Assembly (NCBI GenBank): GCA_029975055.1
Contig: JARKPU010000080.1
Location: 1-50,677, forward strand
Length of the DNA stretch: 50,677 bases
From: Anaerolinea sp.
GTDB lineage: Bacteria > Chloroflexota > Anaerolineae > Anaerolineales > Anaerolineaceae
Direction of reading: 5' to 3'
The translations under genes and the position numbers were made by a program. Position 1 is the stretch's first letter. Each line of letters begins with the position of its first letter. Positions 1 through 8,094 of this stretch are shown one piece after another. The notes beneath the pieces were generated by a model. That model had not been told where the DNA came from. It made no database searches and saw only the letters and a program-made list of their open reading frames with translations.

Positions 1-2154
1 TTAAGACCCGACTTTCAGACGAACGTATTCCGACATCTTGTTATCCTTTGAATCTAAAAATGCCCTGAAGGGCATTAAGACCGAGGGCTCCCGCAGGCAA
101 CTGCCTTTGGCTGATCGCTTTGAATCTAAAAATGCCCTGAAGGGCATTAAGACCCCATAACTCAGAAGCAGCACGAATCGCTTCCTCTCCCTGTGAATCT
201 AAAAATGCCCTGAAGGGCATTAAGACCGGATCCATTCTTCCCCCGTCCACACCACGGGGTGGCACCCTTTGAATCTAAAAATGCCCTGAAGGGCATTAAG
301 ACAGCCGTCCGACGATTCCGGGACGTATGTTATCCCAGAACTTTGAATCTAAAAATGCCCTGAAGGGCATTAAGACACATTTTCAGCGGGATGGCGTTCC
401 CGTCCTGGTATGATGCCTTTGAATCTAAAAATGCCCTGAAGGGCATTAAGACGCGAAAAAGATCATCTCCCCGATATCGGGGTCAAAACTTTGAATCTAA
501 AAATGCCCTGAAGGGCATTAAGACCCGACCGGTGGGGCATTTTTTTATTCCCCTTCCCCTTCGACCTTTGAATCTAAAAATGCCCTGAAGGGCATTAAGA
601 CTCTTGACCGCGCTCGGGACCTTGCCTTGACGGACCAAACTTTGAATCTAAAAATGCCCTGAAGGGCATTAAGACGACTCACCACAATCCCGATCTCGCT
701 AGCGGTTGTGTCTTTGAATCTAAAAATGCCCTGAAGGGCATTAAGACTTACCAGGGCCTCGTAATGCGTGATGACAATCGCGTTGCTTTGAATCTAAAAA
801 TGCCCTGAAGGGCATTAAGACGTTTTTTCGAGGTCGTGCAGGGCTTTCGCCCACCTCGCTTTGAATCTAAAAATGCCCTGAAGGGCATTAAGACCAGCAC
901 GATCATTTTCTCTCCTTGCCGGCCTATAAGCCCTTTGAATCTAAAAATGCCCTGAAGGGCATTAAGACTCACGAGCCGGGATGGATTTTAACGGTGCATC
1001 ATCTAGCTTTGAATCTAAAAATGCCCTGAAGGGCATTAAGACGGTCGGGCTGCACCCCCAGGTACGCGGACAGGCTAGCTTTGAATCTAAAAATGCCCTG
1101 AAGGGCATTAAGACAATTATTCATCTAACCAGACCGCAATCTTGAAGATTGGCTTTGAATCTAAAAATGCCCTGAAGGGCATTAAGACCCAACGTACTCG
1201 TCCGTGACTTCCTCTTTGCACGCTGTCTTTGAATCTAAAAATGCCCTGAAGGGCATTAAGACGAAGAACCTGGTGCGCTGGATACCGTCCTCTACGAAGC
1301 TTTGAATCTAAAAATGCCCTGAAGGGCATTAAGACCTTCGACGTCTGCACCGCCGAGGCCTCTTCGAGGGTCATTGCTCTGAATCTAAAAATGCCCTGAA
1401 GGGCATTAAGACCCGAACCGGGAAGACGAAGAGCCTGTTTGAGGTCGCTCTGAATCTAAAAATGCCCTGAAGGGCATTAAGACGCATTCGCGACGTCCTC
1501 GTTCAATTCCACCGTGACTTTCTCTGAATCTAAAAATGCCCTGAAGGGCATTAAGACACTATACAAAGCTGACTTCTGCTCTTCCGAGAGATCACTCTGA
1601 ATCTAAAAATGCCCTGAAGGGCATTAAGACTCTCCTTACCGGCCTTTAGCCCGACCGGCGGGGCATTTGCCTCTGAATCTAAAAATGCCCTGAAGGGCAT
1701 TAAGACCGAGTTGGCAACCGCCAGCATCGCCGAGGTGATATACGCTCTGAATCTAAAAATGCCCTGAAGGGCATTAAGACCTTACTTTGCGGACGTAGCA
1801 GCTTGTTGGTGCCCAATACTCTCTGAATCTAAAAATGCCCTGAAGGGCATTAAGACGCAATTACAACAAGAAGAAAAGTCATACTTCCTCTGTGACTCTG
1901 AATCTAAAAATGCCCTGAAGGGCATTAAGACTTGTGCCGCCAGTCGAATTTTCCATACAGGCTCCATGTTCCCTCTGAATCTAAAAATGCCCTGAAGGGC
2001 ATTAAGACGCATGGCCATCGACAGATCGGCACCGGCCAGGTCTGCCTCTGAATCTAAAAATGCCCTGAAGGGCATTAAGACCAATCAGGTTCTCGCGTTT
2101 CACGCCGTTGGGATAAACCTCTGAATCTAAAAATGCCCTGAAGGGCATTAAGAC
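1..2154 (+). CRISPR. CRISPR array, 29 complete repeats plus one partial
   Basis: A 36-nt repeat beginning CTTTGAATCTAAAAA and ending GGGCATTAAGAC recurs about every 73 bp. The first 7 nt of the window are the tail of a repeat, so the array continues to the left. Complete repeats start at 46, 118, 191, 267, 341, 417, 489, 566, 640, 712, 786, 859, 933, 1007, 1079, 1153, 1227, 1300, 1377, 1448, 1522, 1595, 1671, 1745, 1821, 1896, 1973, 2046 and 2119. The 29 spacers are 35-41 nt. The repeat holds a palindrome (AATGCCCT-GA-AGGGCATT). Cleavage just after GGGC on the + strand would leave an 8-nt ATTAAGAC tag, as expected for a Cas6-processed type I or III array. Repeats 1-18 read CTTTG at the 5' end (one has CTGTG at 191). 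Repeats 19-29 all read CTCTG. The older variant block and the degenerate copies beyond it lie on the right, so the leader should be to the left. Confidence 0.98.
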
Positions 2155-2160
2155 CCCGCA

Positions 2161-2182
2161 GGGGCGGTTCGCGAACCGCCCC
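2161..2182. repeat. Perfect 22-bp GC-rich palindrome after the last CRISPR repeat
   Basis: The sequence GGGGCGGTTCG is followed directly by its exact reverse complement, 6 nt after the last full repeat. It has no T tract, so it is not a standard intrinsic terminator. A related imperfect copy sits just after the degenerate repeat at 2623-2658, so the repeat-plus-palindrome arrangement occurs twice. Confidence 0.8.
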
Positions 2183-2215
2183 ACGCAACCAAACTGCCCT
2201 GAAGGGCACGAACAC
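2180..2215 (+). repeat. Degenerate CRISPR repeat 1
   Basis: TGCCCTGAAGGGCA of the repeat hairpin is kept exactly and the tag is decayed (CGAACAC in place of TTAAGAC). The 5' half is not recognisable. It lies 25 nt past the last intact repeat, as expected for a dead trailer-end unit. Confidence 0.7.
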
Positions 2216-2297
2216 GAAGCGGAAGCTGCCCGGCTGGCTGCCATCGCGCTAGAGATCGGGCTGCCTGCCAATTCCATCAGCGGCGACAGAAAAACTA

Positions 2298-2326
2298 TTG
2301 ATTCTGTGCGTGTGGATTACTATAAT
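2298..2326 (+). promoter_or_regulatory. Sigma-70-type promoter, probably giving a leaderless mRNA
   Basis: TTGATT (2298-2303), a 17-nt spacer, then a perfect TATAAT (2321-2326). The next ATG (2334) is only 7 nt beyond the -10 box, so transcription should begin at or next to the start codon and there is no room for a ribosome-binding site. Confidence 0.6.
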
Positions 2327-2333
2327 TGGGAAT

Positions 2334-2546
2334 ATGGAGACGAAAAGCAATACGCGCGTAATTACACCAGCCTGGTACGACGGCTTGACGCCGCAGGAAT
2401 TACTGGATCGGCTAAACCAGGAATTTGCGAAGTGTGGCTTACCACCGGTGACGCTGGCTAAGCCGAGCACGGAGCCTGGAGCTCCCAGGACGTTTACCGT
2501 CATTTTGAGGCCAAATCCCAAGCCGCAGCAGAAATCCGGCGGCTGA
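2334..2546 (+). CDS. Small hypothetical protein, 70 aa
   Basis: The ORF starts METKSNTRVITPAW and ends QQKSGG. I do not recognise the family. A central amphipathic helix (TPQELLDRLNQEF) is followed by a Pro-rich strand-like end. The start is chosen because a strong promoter places +1 almost on this ATG. There is no Shine-Dalgarno sequence, so translation would be leaderless. Another frame is open without a start from the repeat array through to about 2462 and overlaps the first 128 nt, so either frame could be the true one. The gene lies between the array and cas6, but nothing in the sequence makes it a Cas protein. Confidence 0.4.
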   Translation: METKSNTRVITPAWYDGLTPQELLDRLNQEFAKCGLPPVTLAKPSTEPGAPRTFTVILRPNPKPQQKSGG

Positions 2547-2622
2547 TCGAGCCAACACCCTATCTCTCTAAACTGTTCCCCGTTCTTTGTGCAGCGCCGG
2601 GCCGGTAGAGCTGTGGCGGTTT

Positions 2623-2658
2623 GGCATTGATAAAAATAACCCTGAAGGGCATGAAGAC
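2623..2658 (+). repeat. Degenerate CRISPR repeat 2
   Basis: The last 19 nt match the array repeat with one mismatch (CCCTGAAGGGCATGAAGAC against ...CATTAAGAC). The 5' half keeps only the A-rich run. It is about 470 bp beyond the last intact repeat and is followed by a GGGGGCGGTTCGCG hairpin similar to the palindrome at 2161-2182. Confidence 0.75.
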
Positions 2659-2731
2659 GCGCCGGGGGCGGTTCGCGGACTGCCCCCTGCGCATCGGCGG
2701 GGTTTTCGCATTGCCCTGCATGGCATTCCAC

Positions 2732-2753
2732 CCGGCATACAGCCGGCTTTTTT
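2732..2753 (+). terminator. Intrinsic terminator before cas6
   Basis: CCGGC-ATACA-GCCGG is followed by C and six T residues. On the + strand it would stop transcripts coming from the array or the small ORF, separating them from cas6, which starts 23 nt later. Confidence 0.65.
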
Positions 2754-2775
2754 CATTCAAGGTTAAAATAGGCTT

Positions 2776-3648
2776 ATGTCCGCTCCCGAACTGCTTTCTC
2801 TCGTCCTCGCCCTGCGGCCGCTGAGCGCGCCGCCCGCCGAACGCCCGCTCCCCGCCTGGTGGGGCGGAGCCGCCCACCGCCTGGCCCTGGCCGCCCTGCA
2901 ACAGGCCGACCCTGCCCTGGCGGCCCAAACGCACGACCAGCCCGGCCTGCGCCCCCTCAGCGCTTCCTCGCTGCTGGGACGCATGCCCCAGCGCCGCCCC
3001 GACCCGGCCGTTGCCTATGCACTGCGTCTCACCGGCCTGACGGAGCGCGTCTCGGCAGCGCTGCTGCAAAGCATCCAGCCGGGCGGGCTGCTGGCCCCCG
3101 GCCAGCCGGTGGAGCTGGATTACCTGCCCTTCCAGGTGGAGGCGGCGCACACCGCGCCGGAGGAACACCCCTGGGCGGGCAGCGCCAGCTACCAGGCCCT
3201 CACCGGGCAGCACCTGCTGGGCGGCGAGCCGGGGCGCAAGATCCGCCTGCGGTTTTCCAGCCCGACGGGCTTCCACAGCGCGGAGAAGCACCAGCCCTTC
3301 CCCCTGCCGGAGCTGGTCTTTGGCAGCCTGCTGGAGCGCTGGAACAGTTTTGCCCCGCTGGCCTTCCCGGCCGAGGCGCGCCGCTATGCGCTCGAATGCC
3401 TGGCGGTTTCGCATTACCGCCTGCGCACGCGCAGCACGCCGGTCAAAGAGGGCGGGTTGAGGGTGGGCTGCATCGGCGAGGTCACCTACACGGCGCTCAC
3501 TTACGACCGCTACTGGCTTGGGATCTTGCACACGCTGGCGGCGTATGCCTTTTACAGCGGGGTGGGCATCTCCACGGGGATGGGGTTTGGCCAGGCGGTG
3601 CGCATCGAGCCGGAAGCCCCCCGCAGCGAAGAAGAATCAGCCGAGTAG
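2776..3648 (+). CDS. cas6: Cas6 CRISPR RNA endoribonuclease
   Basis: A 290-aa RAMP-fold protein that should cut pre-crRNA within each repeat. The clearest sign is the glycine-rich loop near the C-terminus (GVGISTGMGFGQAVRIE, about residues 263-279), the typical Cas6 end. A hydrophobic N-terminal strand (ELLSLVLALRPLS) fits the first ferredoxin-like domain. The length is normal for the family. No other cas gene is in the window, so interference and adaptation genes must lie elsewhere or be absent. The gene sits at the trailer end of the array. TTAAAAT (2763-2769) ends 6 nt before the ATG and no Shine-Dalgarno is present, so the mRNA is probably leaderless. The stop is followed 21 nt later by the next start. 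Confidence 0.9.
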   Translation: MSAPELLSLVLALRPLSAPPAERPLPAWWGGAAHRLALAALQQADPALAAQTHDQPGLRPLSASSLLGRMPQRRPDPAVAYALRLTGLTERVSAALLQSIQPGGLLAPGQPVELDYLPFQVEAAHTAPEEHPWAGSASYQALTGQHLLGGEPGRKIRLRFSSPTGFHSAEKHQPFPLPELVFGSLLERWNSFAPLAFPAEARRYALECLAVSHYRLRTRSTPVKEGGLRVGCIGEVTYTALTYDRYWLGILHTLAAYAFYSGVGISTGMGFGQAVRIEPEAPRSEEESAE

Positions 3649-3669
3649 CCGGCTGAAAGGAGGTGAACC

Positions 3670-3873
3670 ATGTTCGACCCGAAACCCGATATCACCAAGA
3701 TGGACATCAACGAGATCAAAGAGTGCGGGCTGTTCACCCCGCAAGAGCGGGCCGCCGAGTACCGCCGGCGGGGGAAATCACCCTCGGGGGTGATCGACGG
3801 GGTCTACAACGACGCCTACCGCGGCAACGACGAGTACAACGACGCCTACCGCGATTGGGAAGCAGACGCGTAG
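3670..3873 (+). CDS. 67-aa protein with duplicated YNDAYR motif
   Basis: An excellent Shine-Dalgarno (AAAGGAGGTGA, ending 4 nt before ATG) and its place 21 nt after cas6 support translation, probably on the same mRNA. The protein is charged and soluble. Its second half contains a short direct repeat, VYNDAYRGND then EYNDAYRDW, rich in Tyr, Asp and Asn, and it ends in acidic residues. I recognise no family. It could be a small accessory factor expressed with cas6, but only the position suggests that. Confidence 0.7.
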   Translation: MFDPKPDITKMDINEIKECGLFTPQERAAEYRRRGKSPSGVIDGVYNDAYRGNDEYNDAYRDWEADA

Positions 3874-4304
3874 GCTAAAACCGACCTTCCCCCATCGTCC
3901 CTGCCGGTGAGGTGCGCAGCCTCCGTTCCGCCTATCACCGGCAAGCCCAGGTCGAGGATGGCGAGATCAGGCTCTCCGGCCTTTAATGCCTGTAAACCTC
4001 GATGACTGTGCATGCCTCAAGGGCGATATGGCAGCGGGCTTTGAGCGTGACGCATAGAAACCGGCGGGTTTAATCTGCCCTCCCAAAAATCACTGGCCCA
4101 GATTAAAAGTCCGGATCCGGCAGGGAATAGGGATATGCTTTAATGTGTCAGGGAATTTCAGAAGCTGCAATGCCTCAAGTGTTTTATCAGGCCCAACAGT
4201 TCCTGGGCTTGACGTGTATCTTCTACCAATCTTATGGATGGAATTGGACGGCCTGATTGTTTGCTTTTCATTTACCTCAAGGCCGTTTCATTTACCAAAC
4301 AGGG
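3874..4304. other. 431-bp gap between the cas6 unit and the Hsp70 operon
   Basis: Contains the receiver-domain relic described separately (3900-4013). The rest (4014-4304) shows no convincing ORF, RNA gene or long repeat. Base composition changes here from GC-rich to AT-richer, so one edge of the inserted region should lie within or close to this stretch. Confidence 0.6.
3900..4013 (-). pseudogene. Relic of a response-regulator receiver domain
   Basis: Read on the minus strand, about 38 codons give MHSHRGLQALKAGEP then DLAILDLGLPVIGG. This matches the stretch around the phosphoacceptor Asp of CheY-like receivers (the usual pattern is EPDLxILDLxLPxxDG). The conserved D-G pair after LP is lost (VIGG), and nothing recognisable precedes or follows it, so it is a fragment and not a functional gene. 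Confidence 0.6.
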
Positions 4305-5531
4305 TTACTTGTTGTCCTCGGCATCTCTTCGTGAAGTAAGTGTTCCCTGGCGATTGGTTCTTCGAATCTCGTCTTTATCTTTCTTTTTTGCCGAGATCTC
4401 CTGAAACGATTGCTGCGCGCGTTGGTACCGAAACGGCTTTTGAAATTTCAGCTCTTCCTGAGCCTGTTTATATACTTGCTTTTGTTTAGCGCTCTTGCCC
4501 TTTTCACCAAAGAACAACTGTAGAGCTGCAACGGAAGCCCAGTCCTCGTCGTCCGAAAAGGCTGCATCAATCACCAGTTGGCTTTCACCAGCTGAAGCCA
4601 TTGCTTGCATCCAATATCGCCTTATGGATTCGGCGAGGTTTTGCTGAAGCTCTTCGGTATATTTGAAGATCTGATCATTTAACTCCACGATATGTTCATT
4701 CCAATGCTCAGGTGCCGATTTCTTGTAATCCATAGCGCCATATAAAATTAGATACTCTATCGTAGTATGGCGCGGTGGTGTACATTCTTTCAGAACGGCC
4801 TTAGCCACATCTAAAATGGTGTTTTTTACCCACCATTGTATAGGAATTGGCCGCAGGGGCGTAACCAGCATATTGGCGATATTAATGTCCCGGTAATCAT
4901 CCTTCGCAGAAAGAAGAACATTAGTGAGAATTTCTATAGTTGAGTCAGGATAATTGGCAAGCATGATTTTTAGGAGTTTTCCCGCTGAGTCCATGCTCTG
5001 TTGAACCCATTGTTGGCAGTCAAGCATTGCTGACTCTAATTCCGCTGGATTCCCACTCCATAGAAGAATCTTGTAGAGATCAAGGACGGCAGCCGTGTTT
5101 CCAAGCCTTTTCTGGTGGATTATTTCATGTTTTACATTTCGTAAATCATCTTGTTCAGGTTTCCAATTTAACTTTTCAAGCGCTTGCCAGGCAATTCGGC
5201 GGGGAGTCTCAAAAGGATTCTCAAATACGCCGGAATCAAACAATAATCTCGTTGCTGCTTGATTCCCTTTAGCAAGGTCGGCCATGAGCTGTGAAAGCAT
5301 TTCTGTTGACACAGAGTCCCTTTCAAGCTGGTTCATCCAAACATAGGTTGAGTTCAACAGACCAGGGAGCGCCCAGGCGCCTTCTTCTAAAATCTCCTGG
5401 CGAATTCCTTCCTGACGTTGGCAATTCGCCCCTAATAATTCCTCTACTTTTTTCTGGATCTCAATCGCACGATTGGGGTCGCCCCGAGAATCGGCTAATT
5501 CAATTTCACATGGCTCAAATACTTTATTCAT
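4305..5531 (-). CDS. Alpha-helical hypothetical protein, last gene of the Hsp70 operon
   Basis: A 408-aa protein that appears entirely helical, with alternating Leu/Ala/Ile patterns like HEAT- or TPR-type solenoids (for example the stretches around WALPGLLNSTYVWMNQL and STIEILTNVLLSAKDD). It has a Lys/Arg/Gln-rich, probably disordered tail ending TSRRDAEDNK. There are no membrane segments and no catalytic motif. I do not recognise a family. The start overlaps the Hsp70 stop in the string ATGAATAA, an 8-nt overlap typical of translational coupling, so it should be made in proportion to the Hsp70. A role as scaffold or substrate adaptor for the chaperone is an inference from context only. Confidence 0.85.
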   Translation of the reverse strand: MNKVFEPCEIELADSRGDPNRAIEIQKKVEELLGANCQRQEGIRQEILEEGAWALPGLLNSTYVWMNQLERDSVSTEMLSQLMADLAKGNQAATRLLFDSGVFENPFETPRRIAWQALEKLNWKPEQDDLRNVKHEIIHQKRLGNTAAVLDLYKILLWSGNPAELESAMLDCQQWVQQSMDSAGKLLKIMLANYPDSTIEILTNVLLSAKDDYRDINIANMLVTPLRPIPIQWWVKNTILDVAKAVLKECTPPRHTTIEYLILYGAMDYKKSAPEHWNEHIVELNDQIFKYTEELQQNLAESIRRYWMQAMASAGESQLVIDAAFSDDEDWASVAALQLFFGEKGKSAKQKQVYKQAQEELKFQKPFRYQRAQQSFQEISAKKKDKDEIRRTNRQGTLTSRRDAEDNK

Positions 5532-7221
5532 GGCTTACCTCCTTCACAAAGTCGCTGTATCTGTAGCGGAAATCCGGAGCTTTATTATCATTATCTACCC
5601 AGACGAAGACCCAGGGTACTTTCGTGTGATCCTGTCGTTCGTCACTCTCATAAAGCATTTGAACCCATACAGGGGTGCCTTTGGGATACTGCTTACGGAG
5701 GGGGATTGATGTTCCACCCTGATGGATTAATGTGTGGTAGACGCTTTCGATTGGATCGCTCCCTTCAGGCTCCTCTCCGGCAAATATTTGCAATAAGATA
5801 TTATCTGCGTCTTCATTCAATTCATAACATTTCTTCTCCCCCTGTAATGTTTTTGCTGGAAGGATAAGGTCAAAACGGTCTTTCAAACGCACGTAATAAG
5901 CATCTGCGGCCGGCTCTTGTAAAGTAAAACCAGGATATTTCCGCCTTAGCAGGCTGTAAATTGCTGCGCCGGTCACGACAGCTTCATCGGACTGTGGATA
6001 GAGCCAAACCTTGTCATTCCCCCAATAATTTCGCAATGCTTCTCCGACAATCGGCAGCCTTCCCATACCACCCACGATTAATAATCCATCCAACCTTTGT
6101 GGATCTAGATGGCTCTTCTGAAGGAGGTCGTTTAGAGGGGTAATCAAGCTCTTTCTTGAGCTTCCATACACTAGATCGTTTACCACTTCGCGGTACTGTG
6201 AAACGGTAATATCCCCTTCCAATGAATATAGATGACTCTTAACCTTAATGGAAGCCCGATAAAATTTTGATGGATCTTCCCCTTGTTCATCTTCAGCGAA
6301 TGGGTCAACCTCGGTCTGATCGACAATCAGTTTACTGACGTCTTCTTTAATTTTCTTGGCTGCATTCATCAATTGCAGGCGAACACCGAGCCGCTGGTCG
6401 GGAGTCAACTGAACAGAGGCAAGCCCTGAGTTTCGTTCCATCAATCGTTTGTATAGGTCTTTGGCAAGTGCGAGATCAAAATCCTCACCACCAAATGGGT
6501 TGTAGTACCCAATGCTATCAACATGGATTCTTAAATCGGCTAATCCCTGAACGGGATGTTTTTGAGGTTCGATAAAGACAATAGTTAAATCTAAGGTTCC
6601 ACCGCCAATATCGTAAACAACTACTCGATTATCCTTTGTGAAATTGAGCTTACGGACTTCACTGGGCAGTTCAAATTCCCGGTTGATAAATGCAAGCACC
6701 GCGGCGACCGGTTCACTGATAAAAAGCTGCCCCTCATCCGCTTTAGGGTATTTGATGCCGGCTTTTTCGCACGCCAGTTGCAGGGCGAGAAGTGTATCTG
6801 CGCGCTGATTACTTGTAAAGCTTGCCGGAACGGTGACGGTAAAAACCATATCCCCAATAGGAAGGGAGTAACGGCCCTCTGTCAATGCTTTCTCAAGATA
6901 CAGAGCGGCAATTTCATGTGGTTGGCGGTTCACCGATGGTAATATTATTCTTCGACCCATCTGACGCTTGACCGCACGAATGAATTGACTTGGATTTTCC
7001 TCCGGCCCAATAAGCATCGCTTCTACACCGACTTTAAAGTCGCCAGTTGGGCTAAGGTATGCTACTGAAGGTAAATAGTTCAGCGAAATTGTCCCGCCTT
7101 TCCCATCCTTTTGCCGAATGTCCAACACCTTTGTTGTAATCAAACCATTCGCTTCATTGGCTTTGCTGATCAATGTGGTTGTCGTACCCAGATCAATCCC
7201 AAGATATACTTCATTATTCAT
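5524..7221 (-). CDS. Divergent Hsp70-family (DnaK-like) ATPase
   Basis: A 565-aa protein with a clear actin/Hsp70 nucleotide-binding domain: phosphate-1 motif YLGIDLGTTTT near the N-terminus, ISEPVAAVLAFI (connect-1), phosphate-2 VVVYDIGGGTLDLTI, and adenosine motif LLIVGGMGRLP. After GAAIYSLL (about residue 405) it departs from DnaK. The DVLLLD-type linker is missing, a short beta-rich region follows, and there is no helical lid. It ends in a domain containing VPWVFVWVDNDN. The start is the ATG at 7221, which has GGAG 8 nt upstream; a longer in-frame extension to 7251 lacks better support. It is followed with overlap by the 408-aa gene. Housekeeping DnaK is about 610-640 aa with a J-protein partner. 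This is a specialised paralogue whose nucleotide exchanger may be the coiled-coil protein in the same operon. Confidence 0.93.
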   Translation of the reverse strand: MNNEVYLGIDLGTTTTLISKANEANGLITTKVLDIRQKDGKGGTISLNYLPSVAYLSPTGDFKVGVEAMLIGPEENPSQFIRAVKRQMGRRIILPSVNRQPHEIAALYLEKALTEGRYSLPIGDMVFTVTVPASFTSNQRADTLLALQLACEKAGIKYPKADEGQLFISEPVAAVLAFINREFELPSEVRKLNFTKDNRVVVYDIGGGTLDLTIVFIEPQKHPVQGLADLRIHVDSIGYYNPFGGEDFDLALAKDLYKRLMERNSGLASVQLTPDQRLGVRLQLMNAAKKIKEDVSKLIVDQTEVDPFAEDEQGEDPSKFYRASIKVKSHLYSLEGDITVSQYREVVNDLVYGSSRKSLITPLNDLLQKSHLDPQRLDGLLIVGGMGRLPIVGEALRNYWGNDKVWLYPQSDEAVVTGAAIYSLLRRKYPGFTLQEPAADAYYVRLKDRFDLILPAKTLQGEKKCYELNEDADNILLQIFAGEEPEGSDPIESVYHTLIHQGGTSIPLRKQYPKGTPVWVQMLYESDERQDHTKVPWVFVWVDNDNKAPDFRYRYSDFVKEVSHE

Positions 7222-7257
7222 TGTCTCTTCTCCATTCTTTGAGCGGGACAATCCTGT

Positions 7258-8094
7258 TTAGCCTGGAACTTGTCCGGGCTGTTTGGGCTGATAATTTGCG
7301 TTAAGCTTTTCAAGTAGAGAAACCATGCGATCCTTTAAAACAAGCAGCGCACCATTTTGCTGCTGGAGTTCTTTTACCTGGTCATCAATAGGTCCATAGA
7401 TTCTTTCCTGCCAAAAGAGGACGAACAGGGATGTACCTGCGCGTTGCATGTGGGCGAGCGAATCCCACATAATGCTCGAGGATCCATTACTGTTGGCAGC
7501 CAACTGCCTCCATTCAAATTTCTTTCCGGTCCATTGGTATAAACGAATTTCCTGTTTTGGATGCCCAGGATTCAACGTGCATTCGAAAACAGTCCCGGCG
7601 GGGGGGACACCATCGTCGTTGGGAGTGAAGAGGCTGAAGCCTTCTATCGCCTCGATGTTGTCTATAGGCGGAATTACCAATGTTTTTCGTTTTAATTTTG
7701 CGCCAAACCGCATTAACATCTCCTGCGGTATTTCTTGATCAACCAGGAAAACTAACGGGAAATCAGGGAAGTCTTTGAGAGGTCCTCTTAGGAGTGGATA
7801 GATGGTTCCAGGCAATAATTCTTGTACTTCGTCCTTTGGTCTCTTGAATAGATCGGGAATAAAATCGTAGTCGGAGGAGAAGTAAGAGGCGGATGCTCGG
7901 TAAGTCGCTCTCCAATTTTTCTCATTTGGAGATCGGTAGAACGTTAAATCTACCTCCGTTGCATTAGCAGGCGTGTCCGGATGTGGATAAAAGGTTACAG
8001 ACTGCGGCTGCCATCGAACCGTATGGTCAGCAGTGCTGAGTAACGCCGCGGCAAACCGGCTGAAACGGAGATCGACAATGATCCAGGAGGGCAT
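7258..8094 (-). CDS. Hypothetical protein, 278 aa, Hsp70 operon
   Basis: Starts MPSWIIVDLRFSRFAAALLS. The first strand resembles the beginning of an actin-like ATPase fold, but the Gly-Thr of the phosphate loop is absent, so I do not claim an ATPase. The middle is mixed alpha/beta and hydrophobic. The last 50 residues form a helix or coil (DQVKELQQQNGALLVLKDRM) before a Pro/Gln tail. The start is set by the TAATG junction with the preceding 72-aa gene (stop and start share one base) and by GGGGAGG 5 nt upstream. An in-frame start 36 nt earlier is disfavoured. I recognise no family. Co-translation with its neighbours suggests a complex subunit. Confidence 0.85.
   Translation of the reverse strand: MPSWIIVDLRFSRFAAALLSTADHTVRWQPQSVTFYPHPDTPANATEVDLTFYRSPNEKNWRATYRASASYFSSDYDFIPDLFKRPKDEVQELLPGTIYPLLRGPLKDFPDFPLVFLVDQEIPQEMLMRFGAKLKRKTLVIPPIDNIEAIEGFSLFTPNDDGVPPAGTVFECTLNPGHPKQEIRLYQWTGKKFEWRQLAANSNGSSSIMWDSLAHMQRAGTSLFVLFWQERIYGPIDDQVKELQQQNGALLVLKDRMVSLLEKLNANYQPKQPGQVPG

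Noticed and set aside
1..2154. Spacers targeting genes in this window
   Set aside because: No spacer text was seen again outside the array within the window.
41..2277. Open frames inside the CRISPR array (proteins with repeated LNALQGIFRFK or VLMPFRAFLDS)
   Set aside because: They are translations of the CRISPR repeat itself and not genes.
7258..8094. Second actin-like ATPase in the Hsp70 operon
   Set aside because: The first strand (WIIVDLRFSRFAAALL) resembles the fold, but the glycine/threonine phosphate loop and the other two nucleotide motifs are missing.
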